This document shows, one piece after another, positions 1 to 8,859 of a DNA stretch of 43,855 nt; positions within the stretch are counted from its first letter, which is position 1; the number at the start of each line of letters is the position of its first letter. The notes below the pieces were generated by a model that saw only the letters and a list, made by a program, of their open reading frames with translations, did not search any database and was not told where the DNA came from. Where the stretch lies: the NCBI GenBank assembly GCA_000245075.1, contig JH600052.1, positions 1 through 43,855 of the forward strand, in the 5' to 3' direction. Made by a program: the position numbers and the translations under genes. This stretch comes from Acetobacteraceae bacterium AT-5844 (GTDB lineage: Bacteria; Pseudomonadota; Alphaproteobacteria; Acetobacterales; Acetobacteraceae).

Positions 1-500
1 TCTGGCGGTGGCGCCGGCGGTTCCGCGGGAGCGGCCTGCGGCGAGCGGTTCAGCAGGGATGGAGCTGGTAGCTCCTCCTCCAACGCCGCGGGCTGCTCCA
101 CCGCCCGGGTCGGCGAAGAGGAGGCTCGCGGGTAATCAGGCGCCGGCGTGTCCTGGCCCTCTGGCGGAGTCGTGGCCTCCCGCGGCTGAAGCGCGGGCCG
201 GGGCTCCACGGGCTGCACCGTTGCCGGGGTGGAGGTGGGCTGCGCCTCGTCCGGGCTCGCGGCGGGTAGCGTGGCCTCCTTCTCCGGCTGCGGAGGCACG
301 GAGCGGGTTTCGGCCGGCGCCGGCGGGGCGGGGGCATGCTCAGGCTGCGCCGGAGTCAGCGGCGCCGGGGGCTCGGGCGGCGGGCTGCGGGTTTCCAGCG
401 GCGCGGGCGCGGTGGCGCCGGGGTGGGATTCGGCGGGCGGGGCCTTTTCCTGCTCCTGGCTCTTGCCGGTCAGCTTGGCCCAGAGGTCACGCAAAGCCAT
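1..500 (-). CDS. ftsY: Probable signal recognition particle receptor FtsY, N-terminal part only (gene runs off the window)
   Basis: An open frame starts with ATG at 500 and stays open to the window edge, giving about 166 codons. The start reads MALRDLWAKLTGKSQEQEK and is followed by a long stretch very rich in Pro, Ala and Glu with no recognisable domain. The NG GTPase domain, which would prove the call, lies outside the window. The identification rests on position: the start is 4 bp after the mtaB stop, and dapF-mtaB-ftsY is a common alphaproteobacterial order. The acidic, low-complexity leader also fits, because FtsY often carries a variable N-terminal A region before its GTPase core. FtsY would receive ribosome-SRP complexes at the inner membrane. 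Another Pro/Ala-rich protein cannot be excluded from this fragment alone. Confidence 0.6.
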   Translation of the reverse strand, partial: MALRDLWAKLTGKSQEQEKAPPAESHPGATAPAPLETRSPPPEPPAPLTPAQPEHAPAPPAPAETRSVPPQPEKEATLPAASPDEAQPTSTPATVQPVEPRPALQPREATTPPEGQDTPAPDYPRASSSPTRAVEQPAALEEELPAPSLLNRSPQAAPAEPPAPPP

Positions 501-504
501 GGCG

Positions 505-1746
505 TCAGGCCGCCTCGGCCAGCAGGCCGCGCGCATCGGCGCCGGTCACGCGCACGCGCATCACGCGCCCCCGCTCCCCGGCCCCCGAAACGAGGCGGAG
601 TGGACAAAAATGCTCGGTGTGGCCGGCATTGGGACGTTCCAGCAGCACGGCTTCCTCCTGGCCCATCCGGGCTTCGTAGAAACGGTTGGCGGCGGCGGCG
701 CCCACGGCGCGCAGCCGGGCCGCGCGTTCCCGCCGCAAGGCGACGGGCAGTTGCGGCATGCGGGCGGCAGGGGTGCCCGGACGTTCGGAATAGGGGAAGA
801 CGTGGAGGAAGTGCAGCCCCGCCTCCTCCACCATCTCCAGCATCTGTTCGAAATCCGCCACGGATTCCGTGGGAAATCCGGCGATGAGGTCGGCCCCCAG
901 GGCGATGCCGGGCCGCAGCGCGCGGGCCCGGGCCGCTACATCCAGTGCCTGGGCGCGGCTGTGGCGGCGCTTCATGCGCTTCAGCATGAGGTCCGCGCCA
1001 TGCTGAAGGGAGAGGTGCAGATGCGGCATCAGCCGCTTCTCCTCCCCGATCAACCGCCAGAGATCCTCGTCGATGGCGGCAGGGTCGATGGAGGACAGGC
1101 GCAGGCGCGGCAGTTCCGGCACCAGGGCCAGCAGCCGGCGGACCATCTGCCCCAGCGTGGGGCGGCCCGGCAGGTCCGGCCCATAGCTGGCGATATCAAC
1201 GCCGGTCAGCACCACCTCGCTATATCCGGCCCCCACCGCCGCGCGCACCTGCCGCACCACCTCGCCCATCGGCGCGGAGCGGGACGGCCCACGGCCGAAG
1301 GGAATGACGCAGAAGGTGCAGCGATGGTCGCAGCCCTGCTGCACTTCGATCAGTGCGCGGGCACGTCCGGCGAATTCCGTGACGGCATGCGGCGTGACAT
1401 CCCGCGCGGCCATGATGTCGGAGACGGGCGCCGCGGCGGCATCGGGCGCCCAGCTCTCCGGCTTCAACTTGTCCGCATTGCCCACCACGCGGGTGACGCC
1501 CGGCAGGGCGCCCCAGCGCTCCGGCGCGATCTGTGCCGCGCAGCCGGTGACGATGATGGGCGTGCCTGGCTTCTCCCGCGCGAGGCGGCGGATGGTCTGG
1601 GCGGCCTGCTTCTCCGCCTCGGCGGTAACGGCGCAGGTATTCACCAGCACGGCGGCGCCATGGCCCGCGCGGGTGGCGAGGTCGCGCATCGCCTCGCTTT
1701 CATAAGTATTGAGGCGGCAGCCGAAGGTGACGACCTCGACGGTCAT
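505..1746 (-). CDS. mtaB: tRNA (t6A37) methylthiotransferase MtaB
   Basis: A 413-residue radical-SAM methylthiotransferase that would convert t6A37 to ms2t6A37 in ANN-decoding tRNAs. The N-terminal UPF0004 domain carries the three expected cluster cysteines, C10 (FGCRLN), C38 (NTCAVT) and C69 (TGCAAQ). The radical-SAM motif CDHRCTFC gives C139, C143 and C146. The last ~60 residues resemble a TRAM RNA-binding domain. The GCRLN form of the first motif is typical of MtaB rather than MiaB or RimO. The ATG overlaps the dapF stop in an ATGA, so the two are translationally coupled, and the probable ftsY follows after 4 bp. The enzyme needs two [4Fe-4S] clusters, which the SUF system at 37-43.6 kb could supply. 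Confidence 0.95.
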   Translation of the reverse strand: MTVEVVTFGCRLNTYESEAMRDLATRAGHGAAVLVNTCAVTAEAEKQAAQTIRRLAREKPGTPIIVTGCAAQIAPERWGALPGVTRVVGNADKLKPESWAPDAAAAPVSDIMAARDVTPHAVTEFAGRARALIEVQQGCDHRCTFCVIPFGRGPSRSAPMGEVVRQVRAAVGAGYSEVVLTGVDIASYGPDLPGRPTLGQMVRRLLALVPELPRLRLSSIDPAAIDEDLWRLIGEEKRLMPHLHLSLQHGADLMLKRMKRRHSRAQALDVAARARALRPGIALGADLIAGFPTESVADFEQMLEMVEEAGLHFLHVFPYSERPGTPAARMPQLPVALRRERAARLRAVGAAAANRFYEARMGQEEAVLLERPNAGHTEHFCPLRLVSGAGERGRVMRVRVTGADARGLLAEAA

Positions 1747-2597
1747 GCCGCCCGGGCGCTCCCCTCAAGCGCGCTCCAGTCGAACTGGCCGAGGAAGGCG
1801 GTCGCCACCGGGCCGGCCATCAGCACATGCCCGTCCAGCCGCCACTCCAGCAGCAGCGTGCCGCCCGGCAGGTCCACCCGCGCCTTGCGGCCCGTCAGCC
1901 CGCGCCGATGCGCATTGACCAGCGTGGCGCAGGCGCCCGAGCCACAGGCGAGCGTCGGACCCGCGCCCCGTTCCCAGATGCCCACGCGGATATGGTCCGT
2001 ATCCACCACCTGGGCGAAACCGATATTGGCGCGGGCGGGCAGCAGCGCGTGGTGTTCCGCCTGCGGCCCCAGCGCCTTCCAGTCCAGCGCATCGAGGTCA
2101 CCCACGAAGAAGGTGACATGCGGGTTGCCCATGGAGCAGGCGGCGGGGTTGGAGAGCGCGCCGACCGTCATGGGCAGGTGCGCGGTATCCGCCTCCTTCG
2201 CCAGCGGAATGTCCTGCCAGCCGAAAGTGGCGGGGCCCATATCCACGCGGATGTCTCCATCCTCCAGGCGCTCGCTCGGCAGCAATCCGCGCACCGTCTG
2301 GATGACGACCTTGTCCCGCCCCGTCTCCGCCATCAGCAGGCTGGCGACGCAGCGCGTGGCGTTGCCGCAGGCCTCGGCCTGGGAGCCATCCGGGTTCCAG
2401 ATGCGCATGAAGACATCCGCCCCCTCCCCGGCAGGCTCCAGCACGATGAACTGGTCGCAGCCGATGCCACGGTACCGGTCCGCCACGGCGGCGGCGCGGG
2501 CCGGGGTGATGGCCATGGCATCCAACGCACCGGGTGCGCGGCCATCCACCACCACGAAGTCGTTGCCGAGGCCGTGCATTTTACGGAAGGGAATCAT
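1743..2597 (-). CDS. dapF: Diaminopimelate epimerase DapF
   Basis: This enzyme interconverts LL- and meso-diaminopimelate, the last step before peptidoglycan cross-linker and lysine synthesis. I place the start at 2597 (MIPFRKMHGLGNDF), giving 284 residues, the usual family length; the frame stays open upstream to 2660 but that extension has no family character. The two catalytic cysteines are visible as C77 in EACGNATRC and a second one near residue 225 in ACGSGACA. The invariant N-terminal HGLGNDF substrate loop is intact. It is the first gene of the dapF-mtaB-ftsY unit and is divergent from rpmI across 197 bp that must hold both promoters. Confidence 0.96.
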   Translation of the reverse strand: MIPFRKMHGLGNDFVVVDGRAPGALDAMAITPARAAAVADRYRGIGCDQFIVLEPAGEGADVFMRIWNPDGSQAEACGNATRCVASLLMAETGRDKVVIQTVRGLLPSERLEDGDIRVDMGPATFGWQDIPLAKEADTAHLPMTVGALSNPAACSMGNPHVTFFVGDLDALDWKALGPQAEHHALLPARANIGFAQVVDTDHIRVGIWERGAGPTLACGSGACATLVNAHRRGLTGRKARVDLPGGTLLLEWRLDGHVLMAGPVATAFLGQFDWSALEGSARAA

Positions 2598-2752
2598 GCC
2601 CGCCCATATGCGGCGCATTCCGGGACAAATGAAGGGGGGATGCGCGGCCGGCGCGGCCAAACGGCCCTTGCCCGAACGGTCGTGATGCGGCTATACGCCG
2701 CCCTCTTCCCGCGCGTCCGGGCCTGTAGGGCATGCCCGGCCGTGGTTTCGTG

Positions 2753-2770
2753 TCCGCCTTCGCGGGCGGA
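2753..2770 (+). promoter_or_regulatory. Small hairpin in the rpmI leader
   Basis: TCCGCC (2753-2758) pairs with GGCGGA (2765-2770) around a 6-nt loop, 13 nt before the AGGAG ribosome-binding site at 2784-2788. L20 autoregulates this operon in several bacteria through leader RNA structures, but this short hairpin is not recognisably an L20 site. Its function is not established. Confidence 0.3.
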
Positions 2771-2794
2771 TACCTCGAGACTTAGGAGATCGAA

Positions 2795-3001
2795 ATGCCC
2801 AAGATGAAGACGAAGTCGAGCGTCAAGAAGCGCTTCAAGCTGACCGCCACCGGCAAGGTGCTGGCCGGCCCCGGCAAGAAGCGCCACTGCCTCTCCGCCC
2901 GCAGCCAGAAGGCCAAGCGCCAGAACCGCGGTTCGCAGGTTCTGCGCCACCAGGACGGCCTGACCGTCAAGCAGTGGCTGCCCTACGGCATCGAGCGCTA
3001 A
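2795..3001 (+). CDS. rpmI: 50S ribosomal protein L35
   Basis: A 68-residue, strongly basic protein starting [21 protein letters not shown], the classic L35 signature, with the conserved KRH and [11 protein letters not shown] blocks. The length is normal for the family. AGGAG at 2784-2788 sits 6 nt before the ATG. rplT follows after 15 bp, so the two are one transcript. In many bacteria infC precedes rpmI; here it does not, and dapF lies upstream on the opposite strand. Confidence 0.98.
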   Translation: MPKMKTKSSVKKRFKLTATGKVLAGPGKKRHCLSARSQKAKRQNRGSQVLRHQDGLTVKQWLPYGIER

Positions 3002-3016
3002 GAGAGGTACTGACCA

Positions 3017-3388
3017 ATGGCACGTGTTAAGCGCGGCGTTACCGCCCACGCTCGTCACAAGAAGGTCCTGAAGCTCGCCAAGGGCTATGTGGGCCGTTCC
3101 AACAACGCCTACCGCCCCGCTCTGGAGCGCGTCGAGAAGGCGCTGCAATACGCCTATCGCGACCGTCGCGTTAAGAAGCGTGAGTTCCGCGGCCTGTGGA
3201 TCCAGCGCATCAACGCCGCCGTCCGCGAGCATGGCCTGACCTATTCGAAGTTCATCGCCGGCATCAAGGCCGCGAACATCGAGATCGACCGCAAGGTGCT
3301 GGCCGCCATCGCTTTCGATGACGCCGCGTCCTTTGCGACCTTGGTCGAAAAGGCCAAGGCGGCGCTTCCGGCTTCGGCCGAGGCGTGA
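3017..3388 (+). CDS. rplT: 50S ribosomal protein L20
   Basis: A 123-residue basic protein with the conserved L20 start [19 protein letters not shown] and the [19 protein letters not shown] block. L20 binds 23S rRNA domain II early in 50S assembly and in some bacteria represses its own operon. The ribosome-binding site AGAGAGG precedes the ATG. It is the second gene of rpmI-rplT. A strong intrinsic terminator follows before pheS, so pheST is at least partly separated from ribosomal protein expression. The C-terminus has a short Ala-rich tail, common in high-GC alphaproteobacteria. Confidence 0.98.
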   Translation: MARVKRGVTAHARHKKVLKLAKGYVGRSNNAYRPALERVEKALQYAYRDRRVKKREFRGLWIQRINAAVREHGLTYSKFIAGIKAANIEIDRKVLAAIAFDDAASFATLVEKAKAALPASAEA

Positions 3389-3432
3389 TCTTCCGGTCCC
3401 CCCGGGAAACCGGAGGGATCAGGCAGAACAGA

Positions 3433-3477
3433 GCCGCCACCGCCTGGGGCTGACCCCAGGCGTCTGGCGGCTTTTTT
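3433..3477 (+). terminator. Intrinsic terminator or attenuator between rplT and pheS
   Basis: GCCGCCA (3433-3439) pairs with TGGCGGC (3465-3471). Inside it CGCCTGGGG (3441-3449) pairs perfectly with CCCCAGGCG (3454-3462), and six T residues follow (3472-3477). This is a textbook Rho-independent signal, 28 bp before the pheS ATG. A second, weaker hairpin (TCCGGT/ACCGGA, 3392-3414) precedes it. In enterobacteria pheST is attenuated through a Phe-rich leader peptide; no ATG-initiated leader peptide is visible between rplT and this hairpin. Confidence 0.85.
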
Positions 3478-3505
3478 CGTATCCGGGCAAGACGGGACCG
3501 AAGAG

Positions 3506-4588
3506 ATGTCGGACGACCTCGCCAGACTTCAGACCGAAACCGAGGCCGCGCTGGCCGCAGCATCCGACCCCCGCGCGCTGGACGCGGTGCGTGTCGCCAC
3601 GCTGGGCAAGAGCGGGGCGCTGACCGCGCTGCTGAAGGCGCTGGGCGGCTTTCCGCCGGACGAGCGCAAGGAACGCGGCGCCGCCGTCAACCGGCTGAAG
3701 GCCACGCTGGAAGCCGCCATCGAGGCCCGCCGCGTGGAGTTGGACGCCGCCGCGCTGGAAGCGCGCCTCGCGGCCGAGCGGATGGACGTCTCCCTGCCGC
3801 CCCGCCCCTTCCCCCCCGCGGGCGCCGAGAACGGCGCCATCCACCCGATTGCCCGGACGATCGAGGAACTGACGGCGATCTTCGGCGCGATGGGCTTCAG
3901 CGTCGCCGAGGGCCCGGATATCGAGGGCGACTGGTATAATTTCAGCGCGCTGAACATCCCGGACCATCACCCGGCCCGGCAGGACCACGACACCTTCTAC
4001 GTGCCGGCCGGCCCGGACGGGAAGCGGCCGGTGCTGCGCACCCACACCAGCCCGGTGCAGATCCGCACCATGCTGTCGCAGGAGCCGCCGGTCCGCGTCA
4101 TCGTTCCCGGCCGCACCTACCGTGCCGACCATGACGCCACCCACTCCCCCATGTTCCACCAGGTGGAGGGGCTGCTGATCGACAAGGGCATCACCCTCGG
4201 CCACCTGAAGGGCTGCCTGATCGACTTCCTGCGGGCGTTCTTCGATATCCGCGATCTGCCGGTGCGCTTCCGCTCCTCCTACTTCCCCTTCACCGAGCCC
4301 TCCATGGAGGTCGATATCGGCTGGAACCGGAAGACCGGCGAGCTGGGCAAGGGCGGCGACTGGCTGGAGATCCTGGGCAGCGGCATGGTCCACCCCAAGG
4401 TGCTGGCCAATTGCGGCATCGACCCGCGCGAGTGGCAGGGCTTTGCTTTCGGCATGGGCATTGAGCGGATCACCATGCTGAAGCACGGCATCCCCGACCT
4501 GCGCCCGTTCTACGAGAGCGATGTCCGCTGGCTGAAGCATTACGGCACCAGCCCGCTCTCCCCGGCCTCCCTGGCGGAAGGGGTGTGA
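3506..4588 (+). CDS. pheS: Phenylalanyl-tRNA synthetase alpha subunit
   Basis: A 360-residue class II aminoacyl-tRNA synthetase subunit that pairs with PheT (alpha2beta2) to charge tRNA-Phe. Residues ~1-90 are the Ala-rich coiled-coil arm that contacts tRNA. The catalytic domain follows with motif 2 near residues 205-235 ([20 protein letters not shown]) and motif 3 near the C-terminus ([15 protein letters not shown]). The substrate-loop phrase EPSMEVDIG is also present. The start ATG at 3506 follows GAAGAG. pheT begins 4 bp after the stop, so the two subunits are co-translated. Confidence 0.97.
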   Translation: MSDDLARLQTETEAALAAASDPRALDAVRVATLGKSGALTALLKALGGFPPDERKERGAAVNRLKATLEAAIEARRVELDAAALEARLAAERMDVSLPPRPFPPAGAENGAIHPIARTIEELTAIFGAMGFSVAEGPDIEGDWYNFSALNIPDHHPARQDHDTFYVPAGPDGKRPVLRTHTSPVQIRTMLSQEPPVRVIVPGRTYRADHDATHSPMFHQVEGLLIDKGITLGHLKGCLIDFLRAFFDIRDLPVRFRSSYFPFTEPSMEVDIGWNRKTGELGKGGDWLEILGSGMVHPKVLANCGIDPREWQGFAFGMGIERITMLKHGIPDLRPFYESDVRWLKHYGTSPLSPASLAEGV

Positions 4589-4592
4589 TCCG

Positions 4593-7064
4593 ATGAAATT
4601 CCCTGTCAGCTGGCTGAAGCGGCATCTGGAGACGGATGCGGGCCTCGAGCAGATCCTGGAAACGCTCAATGCCATCGGCCTGGAGGTCGAGGGTGTGGAA
4701 GATCGTGGCGCCGCGCTCGCGCCCTTCCGCATCGCCCATGTGGTGGAGGCGGAGCAGCACCCGAATGCCGACCGCCTGCGCGCGCTGAAGGTCGATGACG
4801 GCTCCGGCACACTGCTCTCCGTCGTCTGCGGCGCGCCCAATGCCCGCGCGGGCATGAAGGGCGTGCTGGGCCGGCCCGGCGCCTATGTGCCCGGCTCCGG
4901 CATCACCCTGAAGGTCGGCGAGATCCGCGGCGTGAAGAGCGAGGGCATGATGTGCTCCTCGCGCGAGCTCGGCCTCGGCGACGACCATGATGGCATCATC
5001 AATCTGCCGGAAGATGCGCCGGTGGGCGTGTCCTACGCGGCCTGGGCGGGGCTTGATGACCCGATCATTGAGATCAGCGTCACGCCGAACCGTGGCGACG
5101 CGCTCTCCGTGCGCGGCGTGGCGCGGGACCTGGCGGCGGCGGGCCTCGGCACGCTGCGGCCCTTCGCGCCGGAGCCGGTGAAGGCCGTGTATCCCTCGCC
5201 GCTGAAGTGGGCGGTAGAAGATCTGGAAGGCTGCCCCTGGGTGCTGGGCCGCGCCGTGCGTGGCGTGAAGAACGGCCCCTCGCCCCAGTGGCTGCAGGAC
5301 AAGCTGACGGCCATCGGCCTGCGCCCGATCAATGCGCTGGTCGATGTCACCAACTGGTTCACCTACGATCTCGGCCGCCCGCTGCACGTCTTCGACCGCG
5401 CGAAGGTGAAGGGAGATACCCTCACCATCCGGCGCGGGCGTGAGGGCGAGAGCTTCACCGCGCTGAACGGCAAGGATGTTGCCGTGACACCGGAAGACCT
5501 CGTCATCGCCGATGCCGAGGCGGTCGAGTCGCTGGCTGGCATCATGGGTGGCGAGCATTCCGGCTCCGAGCTGGACACCACCGAGGTGTTCATCGAGGCC
5601 GCGATCTTCGACCCTGTCCGCATCGCCCTCTCCGGCCGCCGGCATGACCTGCGCTCCGACGCCCGCTCGCGCTTCGAGCGCGGCGTGGACCAGGCGCTGC
5701 CGCCCGCGGCGCTTGAGGCCGCGACGGCGATGATCATCGAGCTGTGCGGCGGCGAGGCCTCCGAGGTGGTTTCCGCCGGCGCCGAGCCGAAGTGGCGGCG
5801 CACCGCGCATCTCCGCTTCGAGCGGATCGCGGGCCTCGGTGGCTCTCCCATCACGGCCGACGAAGCTGTTGAGGGGCTGGAGCGCCTGGGCTTCTCCATC
5901 GCCGCGCGCGACACGGCTGGCGTCACGGTGAACGTGCCCTCCTGGCGCAACGACGTCGCCGGCCAGGGCCCGCTGGCCCAGAGCCCGGCCCTGCCCGCCG
6001 ACAAGGCCGCCAAGGCTGCCGAAGGCTGCGCCGCCACCGAGCCCGAGTGCGATCTTCTCGAAGAAGTCCTGCGCTTGCGCGGGCTGGATGCGGTGCCGCC
6101 GGTCTCGCTGCCCGTGCCCTCCCCGGTACCGCTGCCCAGCCTGACGGCACGCCAGAGCCGCACCGTGCTGGCCCGCCGCGTGCTCGCCGCGCGCGGCATG
6201 TTGGATTGCGTGAGCTTCGGCTTCCTGGATAGCAGGACCGCCGCGCTATTTGGCGAGACACCCGCCGCGCTGCGGCTGGAAAACCCCATCGCCTCCGATC
6301 TGGACCAGATGCGGCCGACGCCTCTGGCCAGCCTCGCCCTGGCCGCTGCCCGCAACATCGCGCGCGGCTACCCGGATGTGGCGCTGGCGGAAATTGGCGG
6401 CGCATATGGCGACATCACGCCGGAAGGGCAGAAGAGCGTGGCCGCCGGCATCCGCACCGGCTTCACGCCGCGCCATTGGTCGGAGCCCGCCCGCGCGGTG
6501 GATGCCATGGACGCCAAGGGCGATGCGCTGGCCGTACTGGCCGCGCTGGGCGTGCCCATGGCGGCGCTGACCGTGACGATGGATGCGCCTGGCTTCTATC
6601 ACCCGGGCCGCTCCGGCGTGATCAAGCAGGGGCCGAAGACCGTGCTTGCCACCTTCGGCGAGCTGCACCCCGCGCTGCGGGCGAAGCTGGACCTGCCTGG
6701 CCCGGCCGTGGGCTTCGAGGTGTTCCTCGACCAGATCCCGGACCCGAAGAAGCGCAAGAAGGCGGTGCCAGACCTGCCAGCCTTCCAGCCGCTGAAGCGC
6801 GATTTCGCCTTCCTCGTCGATGCCGGCGTGCCCGCCGAGAATCTGGTGCGCGCCGCCCGTGGGGCGGAGCGGAACCTGATCGTCGATGTCGCGCTGTTCG
6901 ACCGCTACGCAGGCGACCGCCTGCCGGAAGGCAAGGTGTCGCTGGCGTTGGAAGTCACGCTGCAACCGCGCGAGGCGAGTCTCACGGATGCGGAAATCGA
7001 AGCCGTTGGCTCGAAGATCGTGGCGGCGGTGGCAAAGGCGACCGGGGCCGTTCTGCGCGGATAA
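4593..7064 (+). CDS. pheT: Phenylalanyl-tRNA synthetase beta subunit
   Basis: An 823-residue beta subunit. The domains in order are: an EMAP-like tRNA-binding domain (~40-150), the B3/B4 editing region (~210-380), the B5 domain (~405-490), a catalytic-like core, and the C-terminal FDX-ACB anticodon-binding domain (~730-822, beginning near LPAFQPLKRDFAFLVD). The B5 region carries an insertion of about 30 residues between VNVPSWRNDVAG and DLLEEVLRLRGLD, containing GCAATEPEC. Most bacterial PheT go directly from the WR.D motif to the acidic DLIEEV helix. The insertion keeps frame and the same base use, so it is a real loop rather than a sequence error. It is 4 bp downstream of pheS. Confidence 0.96.
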   Translation: MKFPVSWLKRHLETDAGLEQILETLNAIGLEVEGVEDRGAALAPFRIAHVVEAEQHPNADRLRALKVDDGSGTLLSVVCGAPNARAGMKGVLGRPGAYVPGSGITLKVGEIRGVKSEGMMCSSRELGLGDDHDGIINLPEDAPVGVSYAAWAGLDDPIIEISVTPNRGDALSVRGVARDLAAAGLGTLRPFAPEPVKAVYPSPLKWAVEDLEGCPWVLGRAVRGVKNGPSPQWLQDKLTAIGLRPINALVDVTNWFTYDLGRPLHVFDRAKVKGDTLTIRRGREGESFTALNGKDVAVTPEDLVIADAEAVESLAGIMGGEHSGSELDTTEVFIEAAIFDPVRIALSGRRHDLRSDARSRFERGVDQALPPAALEAATAMIIELCGGEASEVVSAGAEPKWRRTAHLRFERIAGLGGSPITADEAVEGLERLGFSIAARDTAGVTVNVPSWRNDVAGQGPLAQSPALPADKAAKAAEGCAATEPECDLLEEVLRLRGLDAVPPVSLPVPSPVPLPSLTARQSRTVLARRVLAARGMLDCVSFGFLDSRTAALFGETPAALRLENPIASDLDQMRPTPLASLALAAARNIARGYPDVALAEIGGAYGDITPEGQKSVAAGIRTGFTPRHWSEPARAVDAMDAKGDALAVLAALGVPMAALTVTMDAPGFYHPGRSGVIKQGPKTVLATFGELHPALRAKLDLPGPAVGFEVFLDQIPDPKKRKKAVPDLPAFQPLKRDFAFLVDAGVPAENLVRAARGAERNLIVDVALFDRYAGDRLPEGKVSLALEVTLQPREASLTDAEIEAVGSKIVAAVAKATGAVLRG

Positions 7065-7068
7065 CCAG

Positions 7069-7322
7069 AGGGGGCGCCGCCCCCTCCGGACCTCCCCCGC
7101 TGGGGTGACAGTGTCACCCCAGACCCCGCCATTCATTTTTCAGAACTGGCGGCACGGTAGTTCCGCCGGGGGATGACATCCCTCGGCGACTGCCGGCTCA
7201 ACCCGCGCGGCTTGTTTAAAAGCTTCTTTGAAATATCTTGATGTTTGGCACACCACCAAACTCGAAGCGGGGTCCGGGGTGGACTTTCCACCCCGGCGGG
7301 GGCCTGGGGGCAGCGCCCCCAG
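7069..7322 (-). repeat. Composite palindromic extragenic element, copy A
   Basis: This fills nearly all the gap between the convergent pheT and M20 peptidase genes. From left: outer hairpin AGGGGGC/GCCCCCT (7069-7085), inner hairpin CTGGGGTGACA/TGTCACCCCAG (7100-7122), central hairpin with 11-bp arms (7164-7188), inner hairpin CCGGGGTGGA/TCCACCCCGG (7274-7296), and outer hairpin CTGGGGGC/GCCCCCAG (7304-7322). Read on the minus strand it aligns along its length with copy D at 43601 onward. The right edge is 8 bp from the peptidase stop. It has no coding content. The inner hairpins lack a long U tract, so it is a weaker terminator candidate than copies B and C. Confidence 0.85.
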
Positions 7323-7330
7323 AGACTTCC

Positions 7331-8743
7331 TCACCCCGCGCGCGGCGGCGTGGCACCCTCGCCCAAATCCCACCACATGCCAGCAAAAGCCGCGATGCCT
7401 TCACGGGCGGGCGCGATCAGGAAGTGTTCGTCCGGCCCGTGCTGCTTGCAGCCGTTATAGCTGTGCGGCACCCACACCAGCGGCACGTTCAGGAAGTCCA
7501 CGAACACGTCGCCCGGCAGGCCACCGCTGGTGTTGGGAATGATCTGCACGCGCTGGCCCAGCGTCTTTTCCATGCTGGCCTGGGCCCAGCGCACCCAAGG
7601 GTGGTCCGGCGCGGTGCGGCTGGCGGGCATGCGCAGGCGGGCGTTCTCGATGCGCACCATCTCCAGCCCGTGGATGTCCAGGTGGTGGCGCAGCGAGGCC
7701 TCGAAGGTCGCCGGGTCGCTGTCCACGGTGTAGCGGATCTGGCAATGCGCCACCGCATTCGGCGCCACGGCATTCACCGGGTTGGCCGGAACGCCGCTGG
7801 TCATGGCCAGGACGATGAAGCTGTTCCAGCCATAGATCTTCTCGGCGGAGGTCAGGCCGGGCTCGCCCCATTCCGGGTCGATGGTCGCCGCCGCGCCGCC
7901 GCCGCCCACCGGGCAATCCTTCAGCACCGAAAGGATGGATTCCGGCACGCCGCCCTGCCCGTTCGAAGGCAGCCACTTCCGCACCAGGATCTTGCCATTG
8001 CGGTCCATGATGGTGGACAGCGCATGGGACAGGATGATGGCCGGGTCCGTGGTCAGCCCGCCCCAATGGCCGGAATGCACACCGCCTTCCCGCAGCCGCA
8101 CCGCGAGATCGAAATGGAAAGTGCCGCGCGTGCCGGTGGCGATGGTGGGCAGCGCCGGCTCCGCGCGGGGGCCATCCGAGGCAATCAGCGCATCGGCCGC
8201 CAGTTCCTGGGCATGAGCCTCCACGAAGGGGCGCAGGCCGAGGCTGCCGCGCTCTTCCGAGGTCTCCAGCACCACCTTCACATTCGCGCCGAGCTTGCCG
8301 CCGCGTTCCGCCAGCACCGCGTCCAGCGCCGCGAGGTTGAGGGCGTGCTGTCCCTTGTTGTCGGCGGTGCCACGGCCGTACCAGCGGTCGCCCCGCTCGG
8401 TCAGAACCCAGGGGGAAAGGCCCTGAGACCACTGCGCGTCCAGACCGGCAACCGTGTCGCCATGGCCATAGAGCAGCACGGTAGGCAGGCTCGGGTCCTC
8501 GATCCGCTGCGCGGTCAGGATGGGGCCGAAGCCCTGGACCGGGTTCGGGTGGATGGTACTCTCGAAGCCCATCCGGGCCAGCCAGGGCTGGATGGCGCCT
8601 TCCAGATAGCGGTCCAGCGCCGGGCGGTGCTGGTCCTCCTGAGAGGTAGAGGGAATCGCGACGAGGCTGGCCAGGAGATCCCGGAAGCCGCCTTCGTCAA
8701 AGAATTGCTGCGCGCGCCCGATCGCGCCGTCGCGTGTCGCCAT
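7331..8743 (-). CDS. M20 family metallopeptidase (dipeptidase/ArgE-DapE superfamily)
   Basis: A 470-residue zinc peptidase of the M20/M28 clan. I choose the ATG at 8743 (MATRDGAIGRAQQFF), preceded by GAAGGGGG; the upstream open frame is not family-like. The binuclear metal site is complete: H94 with D96 (YGHGDT), D128 (GTADNKG), the general base and ligand pair E163/E164 (ETSEERGS), an Asp in ASDGPR, and a C-terminal His in GPDEH. The lid or dimerisation domain lies between, with the VHSGHWGG block. Substrate cannot be read from sequence; relatives cleave dipeptides or N-acyl amino acids. It is the last gene of a minus-strand run after the maiA-like and Gly-rich genes, 116 bp away. Confidence 0.9.
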   Translation of the reverse strand: MATRDGAIGRAQQFFDEGGFRDLLASLVAIPSTSQEDQHRPALDRYLEGAIQPWLARMGFESTIHPNPVQGFGPILTAQRIEDPSLPTVLLYGHGDTVAGLDAQWSQGLSPWVLTERGDRWYGRGTADNKGQHALNLAALDAVLAERGGKLGANVKVVLETSEERGSLGLRPFVEAHAQELAADALIASDGPRAEPALPTIATGTRGTFHFDLAVRLREGGVHSGHWGGLTTDPAIILSHALSTIMDRNGKILVRKWLPSNGQGGVPESILSVLKDCPVGGGGAAATIDPEWGEPGLTSAEKIYGWNSFIVLAMTSGVPANPVNAVAPNAVAHCQIRYTVDSDPATFEASLRHHLDIHGLEMVRIENARLRMPASRTAPDHPWVRWAQASMEKTLGQRVQIIPNTSGGLPGDVFVDFLNVPLVWVPHSYNGCKQHGPDEHFLIAPAREGIAAFAGMWWDLGEGATPPRAG

Positions 8744-8859
8744 TTGGCCCCCTTCGCCATCCCCAGGAGCCGCACTGGACTCCCCTGAAATCAACCAGGC
8801 CGCGAGGATGCGGGGATCGCAGCCGGACGTCGAGGGCCGGCGCATGAATTTCTGGCCGC

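Noticed and set aside
229-2685. 818-codon open frame on the plus strand opposite mtaB and dapF
   Set aside because: It is antisense to two clear genes, has no recognisable domain and arises from high GC content and third-position bias.
3391-3432. pheM-like leader peptide before pheS
   Set aside because: No ATG-initiated frame rich in Phe lies between rplT and the terminator.
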